Shown piece after piece: positions 36,259 through 43,546 of a stretch of 55,916 nt of DNA; position 1 is the first letter of the stretch, and each line of letters starts with the position of its first letter. Made by a program: the position numbers and the translations under genes. Origin of the DNA: DASXAQ01 sp036406615 (GTDB taxonomy: Bacteria; Actinomycetota; UBA4738). The notes under the pieces are model-generated. The model did no database searches and was not told the DNA's origin. It saw only the letters and a program-made list of their open reading frames with translations. The DNA lies in assembly GCA_036406615.1 (NCBI GenBank), contig DASXAQ010000044.1:1-55916 (forward strand), written 5' to 3'.

Positions 36259-37851
36259 GTGGCCGACGAGCGCCTCGTCGAGATCGTCCCGAACTTCAGC
36301 GAGGGCCGGCGCCGTGAGGTGATCGACGCCATCCTGGGCGCCGTGGCCGTTCCGGGCGTGATCATGCTCTCCCGCCAATGGGACGCCGATCACAACCGGC
36401 TGGACTGCACGCTCGTGGGGAGCCCCGAGGCGGTGCGCGCGAGTGCCCTGGCGGGCGCGGCCAAGGCCGAGGAGCTCATCGACATGCGGCGCCACCGCGG
36501 CGGGCACCCGCGGATGGGTGCCGTCGACGTGATCCCGTTCGTCCCGGTGCGCGGGGTGGACATGCAGGACTGCATCGACCTGGCGCGCGAGACCGGCCGC
36601 CAGATCGCCGACACGCTCGGGATCCCGGTCTACCTCTACGACCGGGCGGCGCTGATCCCGGAGCGGGCCAGCCTGGCCGAGGTGCGAAAGGGCGAGTACG
36701 AGGGCCTCCGCGACGACGTCGCCGAGGGAAGCCGGTTGCCGGACTTCGGGCCGCACGAGATCGGCGCGGCCGGCGCGGTCGCCGTCGGCGCGCGCAAGGC
36801 CCTGATCGCGTTCAACGTCTACCTGGACGGAACCGATGTCGCCGCGGCGAAGGACATCGCCCGGCGGGTCCGCGAGTCGTCCGGCGGACTGCCGGCCGTC
36901 CGCGCGATCGGGTTCCTGGCCGAGGAGCGCGGCGTCGTGACCGTCTCCATGAATCTGGTGGACTTCGAAGTCACCGGCCTGCGCGCCGCGTTCGACGCCG
37001 TGTCGACGCTGGCGGCGTCGGCCGGAATGCCGGTGACCGACAGCGAGATCGTCGGGCTGGTTCCGCGCGCCGCGCTCGATCCCGCCGGCGTCTCCCACCT
37101 GAAGCTGGAGGGCTTCGATGAGGACGAACAGATCCTGGAGTCGGTCATGAGCCGCGCGGAGGCAAGGGCGCGAACCCCCGCCGCGCCGCCGATCGCGGGC
37201 GGGAGCGGCGGCGGCATCCGCGATCGCACGGTGGGCGGGTTCCTCGAGGCCCTTGCCTCGGATGCGCCGACGCCGGGCGGCGGCAGCGTGGCGGCGGTGT
37301 GCGCGGCCGTCGGGGCGGCGCTGATCGCGATGGTGGGGCGGCTGACCGCTGGTCGCCCGGGATACGAGGCCGTGCAGGACGAGATGGCCGAGATGGTGCG
37401 CGACGCCGACCGGGCGCGCGACGACCTGATCGAGCTGGCCGACCGCGATGCGCGCGCCTTCGACGCGGTGATGGCGGCGTTTCGGCAGCCGAAGGAGACC
37501 GACGAGGAGCGCGCCGAGCGCTCGGCCGCCATCCAGCGCGCGTTCCTGGAGGCGGCACGGGTGCCGATGGAGGTGGCTCGCGCGGCGCTCGCACTCATGG
37601 CCAAGGCGCGCGTCGCGGTGGAGCGGGGCAACGAATCGGCGGCCTCCGACGCCGCCTCGGCCGCGTCGGCACTGTTCGCGGCCGTGCAGAGCGCGCTGGC
37701 CAACGTCGAGATCAACGTCGGCTCGCTGAAGGACCTGGAAGAGGCCGCGCGCTTGCGCACCTCGGCGGCGGAGATCGACGACGCAAGCCGATCGGAGCTT
37801 CAGTCGGTCCTTACGGCCTTTCGCCGGCGGATCGAGGCGGGATCGAGCTAG
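36259..37851 (+). CDS. ftcD: Glutamate formimidoyltransferase / formimidoyl-THF cyclodeaminase
   Basis: A 530-residue bifunctional enzyme. Residues about 5-300 form the formiminotransferase part, with VPNFSEGRR at the start and the catalytic His in RRHRGGHPRMGAVDVIPF (H83). Residues about 340-525 are the cyclodeaminase part (FLEALASDAPTPGGGSVAAV; AERSAAIQRAF). Together they transfer the formimino group from formiminoglutamate to tetrahydrofolate and release ammonia, feeding 5,10-methenyl-THF, the end of histidine degradation. A Pro/Gly-rich linker joins the halves. No hut genes are near. It starts with GTG at 36259 after GGGAGGGAG. Confidence 0.94.
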   Translation: MADERLVEIVPNFSEGRRREVIDAILGAVAVPGVIMLSRQWDADHNRLDCTLVGSPEAVRASALAGAAKAEELIDMRRHRGGHPRMGAVDVIPFVPVRGVDMQDCIDLARETGRQIADTLGIPVYLYDRAALIPERASLAEVRKGEYEGLRDDVAEGSRLPDFGPHEIGAAGAVAVGARKALIAFNVYLDGTDVAAAKDIARRVRESSGGLPAVRAIGFLAEERGVVTVSMNLVDFEVTGLRAAFDAVSTLAASAGMPVTDSEIVGLVPRAALDPAGVSHLKLEGFDEDEQILESVMSRAEARARTPAAPPIAGGSGGGIRDRTVGGFLEALASDAPTPGGGSVAAVCAAVGAALIAMVGRLTAGRPGYEAVQDEMAEMVRDADRARDDLIELADRDARAFDAVMAAFRQPKETDEERAERSAAIQRAFLEAARVPMEVARAALALMAKARVAVERGNESAASDAASAASALFAAVQSALANVEINVGSLKDLEEAARLRTSAAEIDDASRSELQSVLTAFRRRIEAGSS

Positions 37852-38069
37852 ACGCCGGCCGTGCCCGGGCGGTTGCCCGAGTACGCACGGAAGTCCTCCT
37901 CGAAGCCATCCCAGTCGAACTGGGGCTCCATCGGCGGCGGCGCCGGCTGGTCGTTGCCACGCCCTCCGCCTCCGCGGCCTTCCTTCCGGTCGGCGAACAG
38001 GCCGAACACGAGCCACGGCAACTGGGCGACCGCGGCGATGGCCAGCGCGATCATCATGCCTTCGAGCAT
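37848..38069 (-). CDS. Small single-pass membrane protein
   Basis: A 73-residue protein: an N-terminal membrane helix (MLEGMMIALAIAAVAQLPWLVFGLF, about residues 4-26), a basic Gly-rich stretch, and a short acidic/aromatic tail (PQFDWDGFEEDFRAY). The ATG follows GGAGGGGG, a strong ribosome site. It overlaps the ftcD stop by 4 bp in convergent orientation. I recognise no family; it may be a small subunit or stress-related membrane peptide. Confidence 0.65.
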   Translation of the reverse strand: MLEGMMIALAIAAVAQLPWLVFGLFADRKEGRGGGGRGNDQPAPPPMEPQFDWDGFEEDFRAYSGNRPGTAGV

Positions 38070-38175
38070 GTGCGTCCCCCTCCTGGAGCGGCGGTGGTGC
38101 GACGGTCGCTCTAGTGTGCCCCCGAGGCAGCCGACCTCGCATGGGCCGAAAGTCCTAATTCGGCGCGCGACCGCA

Positions 38176-38181
38176 TAGGGT
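38176..38181 (+). promoter_or_regulatory. -10 box for leaderless dehydratase gene (copy 2)
   Basis: TAGGGT, 6 nt before the ATG at 38188. Confidence 0.6.
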
Positions 38182-38187
38182 TGGGCC

Positions 38188-39201
38188 ATGCGGGACGAGG
38201 CCGAGCGGGAACGGGTGGACGCCGCCGACGCGGGATTCGACGTGGGCGACGTTCGAGCGGCGCGGCGTCGCATCGCCGACCTGGTCGCCCCGTCGCCGCT
38301 GATCCGCTCCGCGCCGCTGTCCGAGCGGCTGGGGGCGCAGGTCTGGCTGAAGCTGGAGACCCTGCAGCCGCCCGGCTCGTTCAAGGTCCGGGGCGCCGCC
38401 AACAAGCTGCTGTCGCTCACGCAGGCCGAACGCGACGCGGGGGTCATCGCGAGCTCGGCGGGCAACCACGGGGCGGCCGTCGCCTACATCGCCGGGCTGC
38501 TGGGGATCCGGGCGACGATCTGCGTGCCGGCCGCCGTGGACCCGGTGAAGCTGGCTGCGATCCGCGGCTACGGGGCGGAGGCGGTCGCGGAAGGACGCAC
38601 GTTCGACGAGGCCGTCCTCGTCTCGCTGCGGCTGCAGGCCGAACGCGGCCTGACGTACGTGCACCCGTTCGACGATCCGGTCGTGATGGCCGGCCAGGGC
38701 ACGATCGCGCTGGAGATCCTGGACGACCTCCCGCAGGCCGACGCGATCGTCACCGCCGTCTCGGGCGGAGGCCTGGCCGGCGGCGTCGCGCTGGCGGCCA
38801 AGGCGGTGAAGCCGGGCCTGCGCACCATCGGCGTGTCGGCGGAGCGGGCCGCCGCGATGGACGCGAGCGTTCGGGCGGGACGCCTGGTCGACGTTCCTGA
38901 CCTGGACACGCTGGCGAGCGTGCTGGCAGGCGGCCTCGGCGACGAGAACCGCTACTCGTTCCCCGCCTGCCGCCGGTTCATCGACGAGTGGGTCCAGGTC
39001 ACCGAGCCGGAGATTGCCGCCGCGATGGTCTTCGCACTTCGATACCAGCACGTCCTCGCGGAGGGCGGCGGCGCGGTGGGGGTCGCGGCGGCGCTCGCCG
39101 GCAGGCTGGACGGCGCCGGCTCCACGATCGCGATCGTGGTCAGCGGCGGCAACGTGGATCCGAAGCTGGTCCTCTCCCTGGTGGAGTCCACGGCCGGTTG
39201 A
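38188..39201 (+). CDS. Threonine/serine dehydratase (PLP fold-type II), copy 2
   Basis: A 337-residue enzyme. K66 in GSFKVRGAANK is the PLP lysine, SSAGNHGAAVA the substrate loop, SGGGLAGG the phosphate-binding glycine loop, and VSGGNVDP the C-terminal Ser. There is no ACT domain. AEGGGAVGVAAAL before the last strand is the usual helix of threonine dehydratase/serine racemase-like proteins. Compared with copies at 19088 and 45987 it has a longer N-terminal helix. It may be serine- or threonine-specific, or catabolic. The leaderless start is supported by TAGGGT. Confidence 0.9.
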   Translation: MRDEAERERVDAADAGFDVGDVRAARRRIADLVAPSPLIRSAPLSERLGAQVWLKLETLQPPGSFKVRGAANKLLSLTQAERDAGVIASSAGNHGAAVAYIAGLLGIRATICVPAAVDPVKLAAIRGYGAEAVAEGRTFDEAVLVSLRLQAERGLTYVHPFDDPVVMAGQGTIALEILDDLPQADAIVTAVSGGGLAGGVALAAKAVKPGLRTIGVSAERAAAMDASVRAGRLVDVPDLDTLASVLAGGLGDENRYSFPACRRFIDEWVQVTEPEIAAAMVFALRYQHVLAEGGGAVGVAAALAGRLDGAGSTIAIVVSGGNVDPKLVLSLVESTAG

Positions 39202-39207
39202 CGGCCG
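39191..39207. terminator. Hairpin between convergent genes
   Basis: CGGCCG (39191-39196), loop GTTGA, CGGCCG (39202-39207). It overlaps the dehydratase stop and precedes the end of the converging exonuclease gene. Confidence 0.35.
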
Positions 39208-39217
39208 GAGTGCCCCG

Positions 39218-40108
39218 TCAGATCTTCAACGCCGCGCGAAGCCGGCCGACGGGGCCGCCCAAGCGATGGGTCTTCGAAAGCTCTTGCAGGGCAGCCTCAT
39301 TCGGCTCCCTGAGGTCCGTGGACGTCACCTTCAGGTCCGTCCGGATCGGCACCACCAGGCGCATCGCCTCCAGATACTCGCGCGACGCCAGCACGTTCGC
39401 GCGCAGCGACGGCGACCGTTGAAGCGGCGCGCCCGATCGCCTCGGGCTGGCCGCGTCCTCGAGCAGCGCCTCCAGGCTGGGGTACGACTGGATCAGCGAG
39501 CGCGCCGTCACCTCGCCCACGCCGCGAACGCCGGGGAGCCCGTCGGACGGATCGCCGCGCAGGGTGGCGAAATCGGCGTAGCGCGACGCCGGGACGCCGT
39601 AGTGCTCCTGCACGCCGGCCTCGTCCAGCACGCGAAGCTGCGTCACGCCTCGAAGCGTGAACAGGACCCTCACTTGCGGATCCCGCACCAGCTGGATGAG
39701 ATCGCGATCTCCGGTCACGGCGTCGGATCGGCCACGCGCGCCGGCAGCCGCGCAGATCGAGCCGATCGCGTCCTCCGCCTCCCAACCCTTCGCCTCGGCG
39801 ACCGGCTGTCCCAGGGCGTGCAGCGCAGCCCGAAGGATGTCGAACTGCTCGGGCAGCCCCTCGGGGTCCGGCGGGCGAGCGGCCTTGTACCCGGCGTACG
39901 CGCGAACGCGAGGTGCCGGGCGCCAGTCGTGGTCGAACGCGTGCGTCAGCCCCGACGGCCGGTGGTCGGCGGCCAGGCGGGCGCACATGTCCAGGTACCC
40001 GTGGACGGCGTTGACCGGCTGACCGGTCTCCCCGGTCACCGACGTGGGGATCGAGAAGAACGCGCGGTACATCAGGCTGGAGACGTCCAGCAGTAATCGG
40101 CGAGCCAT
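39218..40108 (-). CDS. Stand-alone 5'-3' exonuclease (PolA N-terminal type)
   Basis: A 296-residue protein resembling the 5'-nuclease domain of DNA polymerase I without the polymerase. LLLDVSSLMYRAFFS at the start, FDHDWRPAPRVRAYAGYKAAR (substrate helix), EAEDAIGSICAAAGA and GDRDLIQLV (metal-binding Asp and Glu), and the helix-hairpin-helix region DPSDGLPGVRGVGEVTARSLI match this family. Such proteins remove RNA primers or process flaps. Full PolA cannot be judged from here. The start is leaderless behind TACCGT. Confidence 0.9.
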   Translation of the reverse strand: MARRLLLDVSSLMYRAFFSIPTSVTGETGQPVNAVHGYLDMCARLAADHRPSGLTHAFDHDWRPAPRVRAYAGYKAARPPDPEGLPEQFDILRAALHALGQPVAEAKGWEAEDAIGSICAAAGARGRSDAVTGDRDLIQLVRDPQVRVLFTLRGVTQLRVLDEAGVQEHYGVPASRYADFATLRGDPSDGLPGVRGVGEVTARSLIQSYPSLEALLEDAASPRRSGAPLQRSPSLRANVLASREYLEAMRLVVPIRTDLKVTSTDLREPNEAALQELSKTHRLGGPVGRLRAALKI

Positions 40109-40116
40109 CAGAGGGC

Positions 40117-40122
40117 ACGGTA
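40117..40122 (-). promoter_or_regulatory. -10 box for leaderless exonuclease gene
   Basis: TACCGT on the minus strand, 8 nt before the ATG at 40108. Confidence 0.5.
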
Positions 40123-40206
40123 CGGCGAGGGGGGTCGCCGCACCAAGTCCGGCGCAGGGGACCGGGCCCGTCGCCGGAGGTCGAATGGGCCGTCAGCCGG
40201 CCCGGG

Positions 40207-40818
40207 TCACAGAGACAGCGGTGGCTTGATGTACTCGCTGAGCTCGTCAGACAGGTTGCGAAGCTCGCTCAGGGCGTCGCGGCAGGCGGGGCAGAACCCG
40301 CCGCTGGACGGTTCGCCGCAGCGCACGCATTCGGTCTGTTCGGCGGGCGACTTCGGCGGGCGGCGCTTGCGCTCCGCACGGGGTTTCGCTGCGACCTGCG
40401 GCCGCACGATCTCCGTGGCCTGCTGCTGGGCGACGGCCTCGGCCGCGGCCGCCTCCAACCGGAGGCGCTCGACCTCTGCGTCGTACGCGGCGCGCGCGGC
40501 CTCCTCCACCCGCATGCGTTCCGCCTCGGCGCGCGCCTCGGCCTCGGCGGCCAGGCGAGTCTCCTCTTCGAGCCGCAGGCGTTCGACCTCGGCCTCGTAC
40601 GCGATCCGCGCCTGCTCCTCCAGACGCTTGCGCTCGGCTTGCTTCGCGGCGCGTTCGGACTCGACGCGGCGGGCGCGTTCGGCCAGGCGAGCCATGTCGT
40701 CCTGCTTGATCGGCGAGCCGCACCACTGGCAGGCGGGCTCGGGGCGGCACAGCTGGCCGCAGTAGTCGCAGACGATCTGGCCGGGCAGATCGAGTTCGAA
40801 GTCTTCGAGGGTCTGCAT
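40207..40818 (-). CDS. Coiled-coil protein flanked by two zinc ribbons
   Basis: A 203-residue protein. An N-terminal zinc ribbon (IVCDYCGQLC and CQWCGSP) is followed by a charged helix of about 110 residues with two copies of a near-repeat, AYEAEVERLRLEEE and AYDAEVERLRLEAA. The C-terminal zinc ribbon is CVRCGEPSSGGFCPACRDAL. It looks like a rod bridging two metal-binding heads. Family unknown. The ATG at 40818 is selected because AGGAG lies 5 nt upstream; an upstream ATG at 40857 is possible. Nothing in the 98-bp gap after the gene (40109-40206) was recognised beyond the exonuclease promoter. Confidence 0.72.
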   Translation of the reverse strand: MQTLEDFELDLPGQIVCDYCGQLCRPEPACQWCGSPIKQDDMARLAERARRVESERAAKQAERKRLEEQARIAYEAEVERLRLEEETRLAAEAEARAEAERMRVEEAARAAYDAEVERLRLEAAAAEAVAQQQATEIVRPQVAAKPRAERKRRPPKSPAEQTECVRCGEPSSGGFCPACRDALSELRNLSDELSEYIKPPLSL

Positions 40819-40957
40819 TCGGGCTCCTGCCTCGTCGTTGGCACAAATGTCGGTCATGACACAGGTCCCGAGCAATACCACGTAGGGGTGAACTCTCGAT
40901 CGGCTGGCCGGGGAGGACGCGTGACCGGCGGGACTAGGGCCTGTGCCGCCGGGTGGG

Positions 40958-41440
40958 TCAGAAGTCGGAGGCGCCGGACTCGGCCTGTCCCGGCTCCTCC
41001 CAGCGCTCGAGGGATGCCTTGTGCTCCCAGGCGTCGACGATGACCTCCGGGAGCCGCAGGAACGCTTCGCCCTTGACCAGGAACTCGAACACGCCCAGCC
41101 GAAGCGCCGCCTTCTGCAGGTCGGGTTCGTCGTAGAAGCTGAGCATGACGATCTGGGTGTCCGGGCTCCAGCCCTTGATCTTGCGGGTCGCCTCGAGCCC
41201 GTCCATGTCCGGCATACGGATGTCCATCAGCACCACGTCGGGGTGCTGCTCCTGGACCACGCTTACGGCCTCGCGGCCGTTGCCGGCTTCGGCCACCACG
41301 TTGATGCCTTCGCCTTCGAGGAACTCGCGAACCATCTGCCGCGACTCGGCGAGGTCGTCGACCAGGAGCACGCGGGGACCCTCGCGCTCGGATTCGCCGG
41401 GCGGCTGCGACCGCCCCTGGAACACTCCGTGGTTTCTCAT
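40958..41440 (-). CDS. Response regulator receiver protein
   Basis: A 160-residue receiver domain with a 20-residue N-terminal extension and a short C-terminal helix (DAWEHKASLERWEEPG). D28-D29 are the acidic pair, D73 in MDIRMP the phospho-acceptor, S101 the switch residue, K123 the Lys. No output domain. Like the regulator at 2182-2574, it has a NarL-type receiver with the HTH missing. No histidine kinase is adjacent, so a partner must be elsewhere. It lies downstream of the Usp-Rieske gene on the same strand, but a strong hairpin separates them. Confidence 0.88.
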   Translation of the reverse strand: MRNHGVFQGRSQPPGESEREGPRVLLVDDLAESRQMVREFLEGEGINVVAEAGNGREAVSVVQEQHPDVVLMDIRMPDMDGLEATRKIKGWSPDTQIVMLSFYDEPDLQKAALRLGVFEFLVKGEAFLRLPEVIVDAWEHKASLERWEEPGQAESGASDF

Positions 41441-41518
41441 GGCCAGGCGCCGGGCAGCCGGACGGCCGCACTCGGCTCATCTCAGGTGTCGGCAGGCCTG
41501 GGTACCCGCCTTGAGCCC

Positions 41519-41537
41519 GGGGGGGCGTGACCCCCCC
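41519..41537 (-). terminator. Pure G7/C7 hairpin at the Usp-Rieske stop
   Basis: Seven G (41519-41525), loop CGTGA, seven C (41531-41537). The inverted repeat touches the stop codon of the Usp-Rieske gene. On the minus strand it would form a very stable hairpin just after translation stops. There is no T-tract, so it may act as a terminator, an mRNA 3' stabiliser, or a G-run structure. Confidence 0.55.
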
Positions 41538-42574
41538 TAGACGGGCGGCAACGGCTTGGCGGCCGGGCCGTCCAGGACCTCGCCGGAGACGGCGAACCGC
41601 GAGCCGTGGCAGGGGCAGTCCCACGTCTGGTCGGCATCGTTCCAATCGACCGTGCAGCCCATGTGGGTGCAGCGCGGCGAGAGCGTCGTGACCTCCCCGT
41701 TCGGGTCCCGATACGCCGCCACGGTCCGCCCTCCCGGATCGGTGACGACGCCGCCGTGGCCGGGGGCGATGTCGGTCAGCGACCGGCCGACCGTCTTGAC
41801 GATCAGCACGTCGGTGGGCGCGTTGTGCGCCACGCCGTTCGGCACCGACGCCAGCAGGTAGCGCCGCGCGCCGGCCATCCCCTTGTTGCCCACCACGATC
41901 AGGTCGTGACCGCCGTCGACCGCGACCTCGCAGATCCTGGTCGCCGGGTCGCCGCCGACGCGCGTCGTCATCACCTCGGTCCTGCCGAGCCGGGAGGCGG
42001 CGGCCTCCTCCAGCGCGATGCCGCCGACGATCTCGTCGTCGCCGACGTACACGAGCGAGACGCCCGCCTTGAGCATGAGCGCCAGCTCGAATCCCTTGCG
42101 CACCGCCTCCGAAGCGGTGGCCGAACCGTCGGTCCCGATCAGGAAGTTCCGGTACAGGCCGAGCGGGTCGTCCGGCCCGGGCGTGTGCGTGGTGATGACC
42201 AGCAGAAAGTCGCACGGCGCGGTGTGCGCGATGCGGTCCGGAACGCCGGACAGCTGGAAGCGGCTGGCCTTGCCCATGCCCCGGTTGCCGGCCACGATGA
42301 GATCCGCTCCCTCGCGGCGGGCGACGTCCACGATCACCTTCGACGGCTCGCCGAGCGCCATGGCCGTCTTCACCGAGATGCCATCCTCGATGGACCGGGA
42401 CTCGGCTTCGTCGAGAATCTCGCGCGCGCTCGAGCCCGGCACGCCGGGCGGCTCGTAGGCGGAGATGATCAGCAGCTCGGCGCGGCACCGTTTCGCCAAG
42501 CGGGTCGCGGCCTGTCGCGCCAGCTCGGCGGTCTCGGACCCGTCGGTGCCCACGGCGATCGTTCGATATCCCAC
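41537..42574 (-). CDS. Usp-Usp-Rieske fusion protein
   Basis: A 345-residue protein with two universal stress protein domains (about residues 1-130 and 140-262) and a C-terminal Rieske 2Fe-2S domain (about 268-345). Both Usp domains keep the ATP-binding G.xxG.....(S) loop, seen as AGNRGMGKASRFQLSGVPDRI and VGNKGMAGARRYLLASVPNGV. The Rieske ligands are intact: CTHMGC (Cys, His) and CPCHGS (Cys, His). The Rieske domain has no transmembrane helix, so this is probably a cytoplasmic electron carrier with nucleotide-sensing heads. The start is GTG after GGAAGGA. It is 15 bp downstream of the membrane cupredoxin. Confidence 0.93.
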   Translation of the reverse strand: MGYRTIAVGTDGSETAELARQAATRLAKRCRAELLIISAYEPPGVPGSSAREILDEAESRSIEDGISVKTAMALGEPSKVIVDVARREGADLIVAGNRGMGKASRFQLSGVPDRIAHTAPCDFLLVITTHTPGPDDPLGLYRNFLIGTDGSATASEAVRKGFELALMLKAGVSLVYVGDDEIVGGIALEEAAASRLGRTEVMTTRVGGDPATRICEVAVDGGHDLIVVGNKGMAGARRYLLASVPNGVAHNAPTDVLIVKTVGRSLTDIAPGHGGVVTDPGGRTVAAYRDPNGEVTTLSPRCTHMGCTVDWNDADQTWDCPCHGSRFAVSGEVLDGPAAKPLPPV

Positions 42575-42589
42575 GCCCCGGTTCCTTCC

Positions 42590-43396
42590 CTACTTGACGA
42601 CCAGCGTGCCCGTCATCGGCGGATGCACGTCGCAGTGGAACACGTACGTGCCCGGCGGCAGCGCCGGGATCGAGTACCGGGTGGTGGTCGGCCCCGTGAC
42701 GAGCGCGCCCCGAAACAGCGTGTGCGAGAACGACGAGTCGGTGTAGATCGCGACGTTGTGCTGCACGCCGGGATCCTGGTTGTCGAACGCGATCGTGAAC
42801 GGCGCGTTCGCCGGCGCCGTGAGCGACGACGTCGTGAACTTCAGTCCCTTCGCGGCCAGCGGCAGCGTGGCCGGCGCGGAGCCGTTCGAGCTCGACGGCA
42901 CGACGACCGGAGTGACGGCGGCGCTCGTGAACGTCGGCTTGAAGATCATCATGTACAGGATCAGTCCCAGCGCGATGATGCCGATGGCCGCGACCGCATC
43001 GACGCGCCCGGATCGCAGCACCGAGTCCCACTGCTCGTCGCTCACGGCCCGCGAGCCCCCCGCCCGGGCCTTGGCGACCAGGCGAACGCGCGTGTAGTAC
43101 GGCTTGGCCACCGCGTACATGACCAGCGTGGCCACGACCAGCGCCGCGATGGAGATCCAGATCCACGCCTGTCCCCACCAGTGGCCCTTGAACCCGGCGG
43201 CGATGCCGGCCAGCAGCAGGACCACCAGCGAGACGTACATGACCTGGGTGGAGGAGGCCGAGAAGGCGAGCAGCTCGTTGACCCTGGCCGCGTCGCGCTC
43301 CCGGCGGAGCCGGAAGCTGACGCTCATGGAGACGCCGTGAGCGCCCAGAAAGCCCAGGACGCCCGCGATGTGGATGAAGACGAGCCAGTTGTACAC
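42590..43396 (-). CDS. Four-helix membrane protein with C-terminal cupredoxin domain
   Basis: A 268-residue protein. Four membrane helices (about residues 3-24, 52-70, 77-97 and 135-153) are followed by an extracytoplasmic cupredoxin (about 180-268). Type-1 copper ligands are visible: His in VQHNVAIY, then Cys, His and Met in FHCDVHPPMTG. The membrane part looks like DUF2269-type proteins. A role in electron transfer on the outer face of the membrane is likely. The start is GTG at 43396. It shares an operon with the Usp-Usp-Rieske gene, so a two-part redox function is plausible. Confidence 0.83.
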   Translation of the reverse strand: MYNWLVFIHIAGVLGFLGAHGVSMSVSFRLRRERDAARVNELLAFSASSTQVMYVSLVVLLLAGIAAGFKGHWWGQAWIWISIAALVVATLVMYAVAKPYYTRVRLVAKARAGGSRAVSDEQWDSVLRSGRVDAVAAIGIIALGLILYMMIFKPTFTSAAVTPVVVPSSSNGSAPATLPLAAKGLKFTTSSLTAPANAPFTIAFDNQDPGVQHNVAIYTDSSFSHTLFRGALVTGPTTTRYSIPALPPGTYVFHCDVHPPMTGTLVVK

Positions 43397-43546
43397 CGGA
43401 TGGGGGCTCCCGAGGAGGCGACCGCGGGCGGGATTGTATCGGGTGTCCAGCTCCGGCCGCGCTCCGGCCCCCTACAGAAGGCCCGGTTTCGCTCCGATAT
43501 CCGTTCGGGGAGACGGCCGTCTCGCCCGGCCGGAAAGAGGAGAAGC

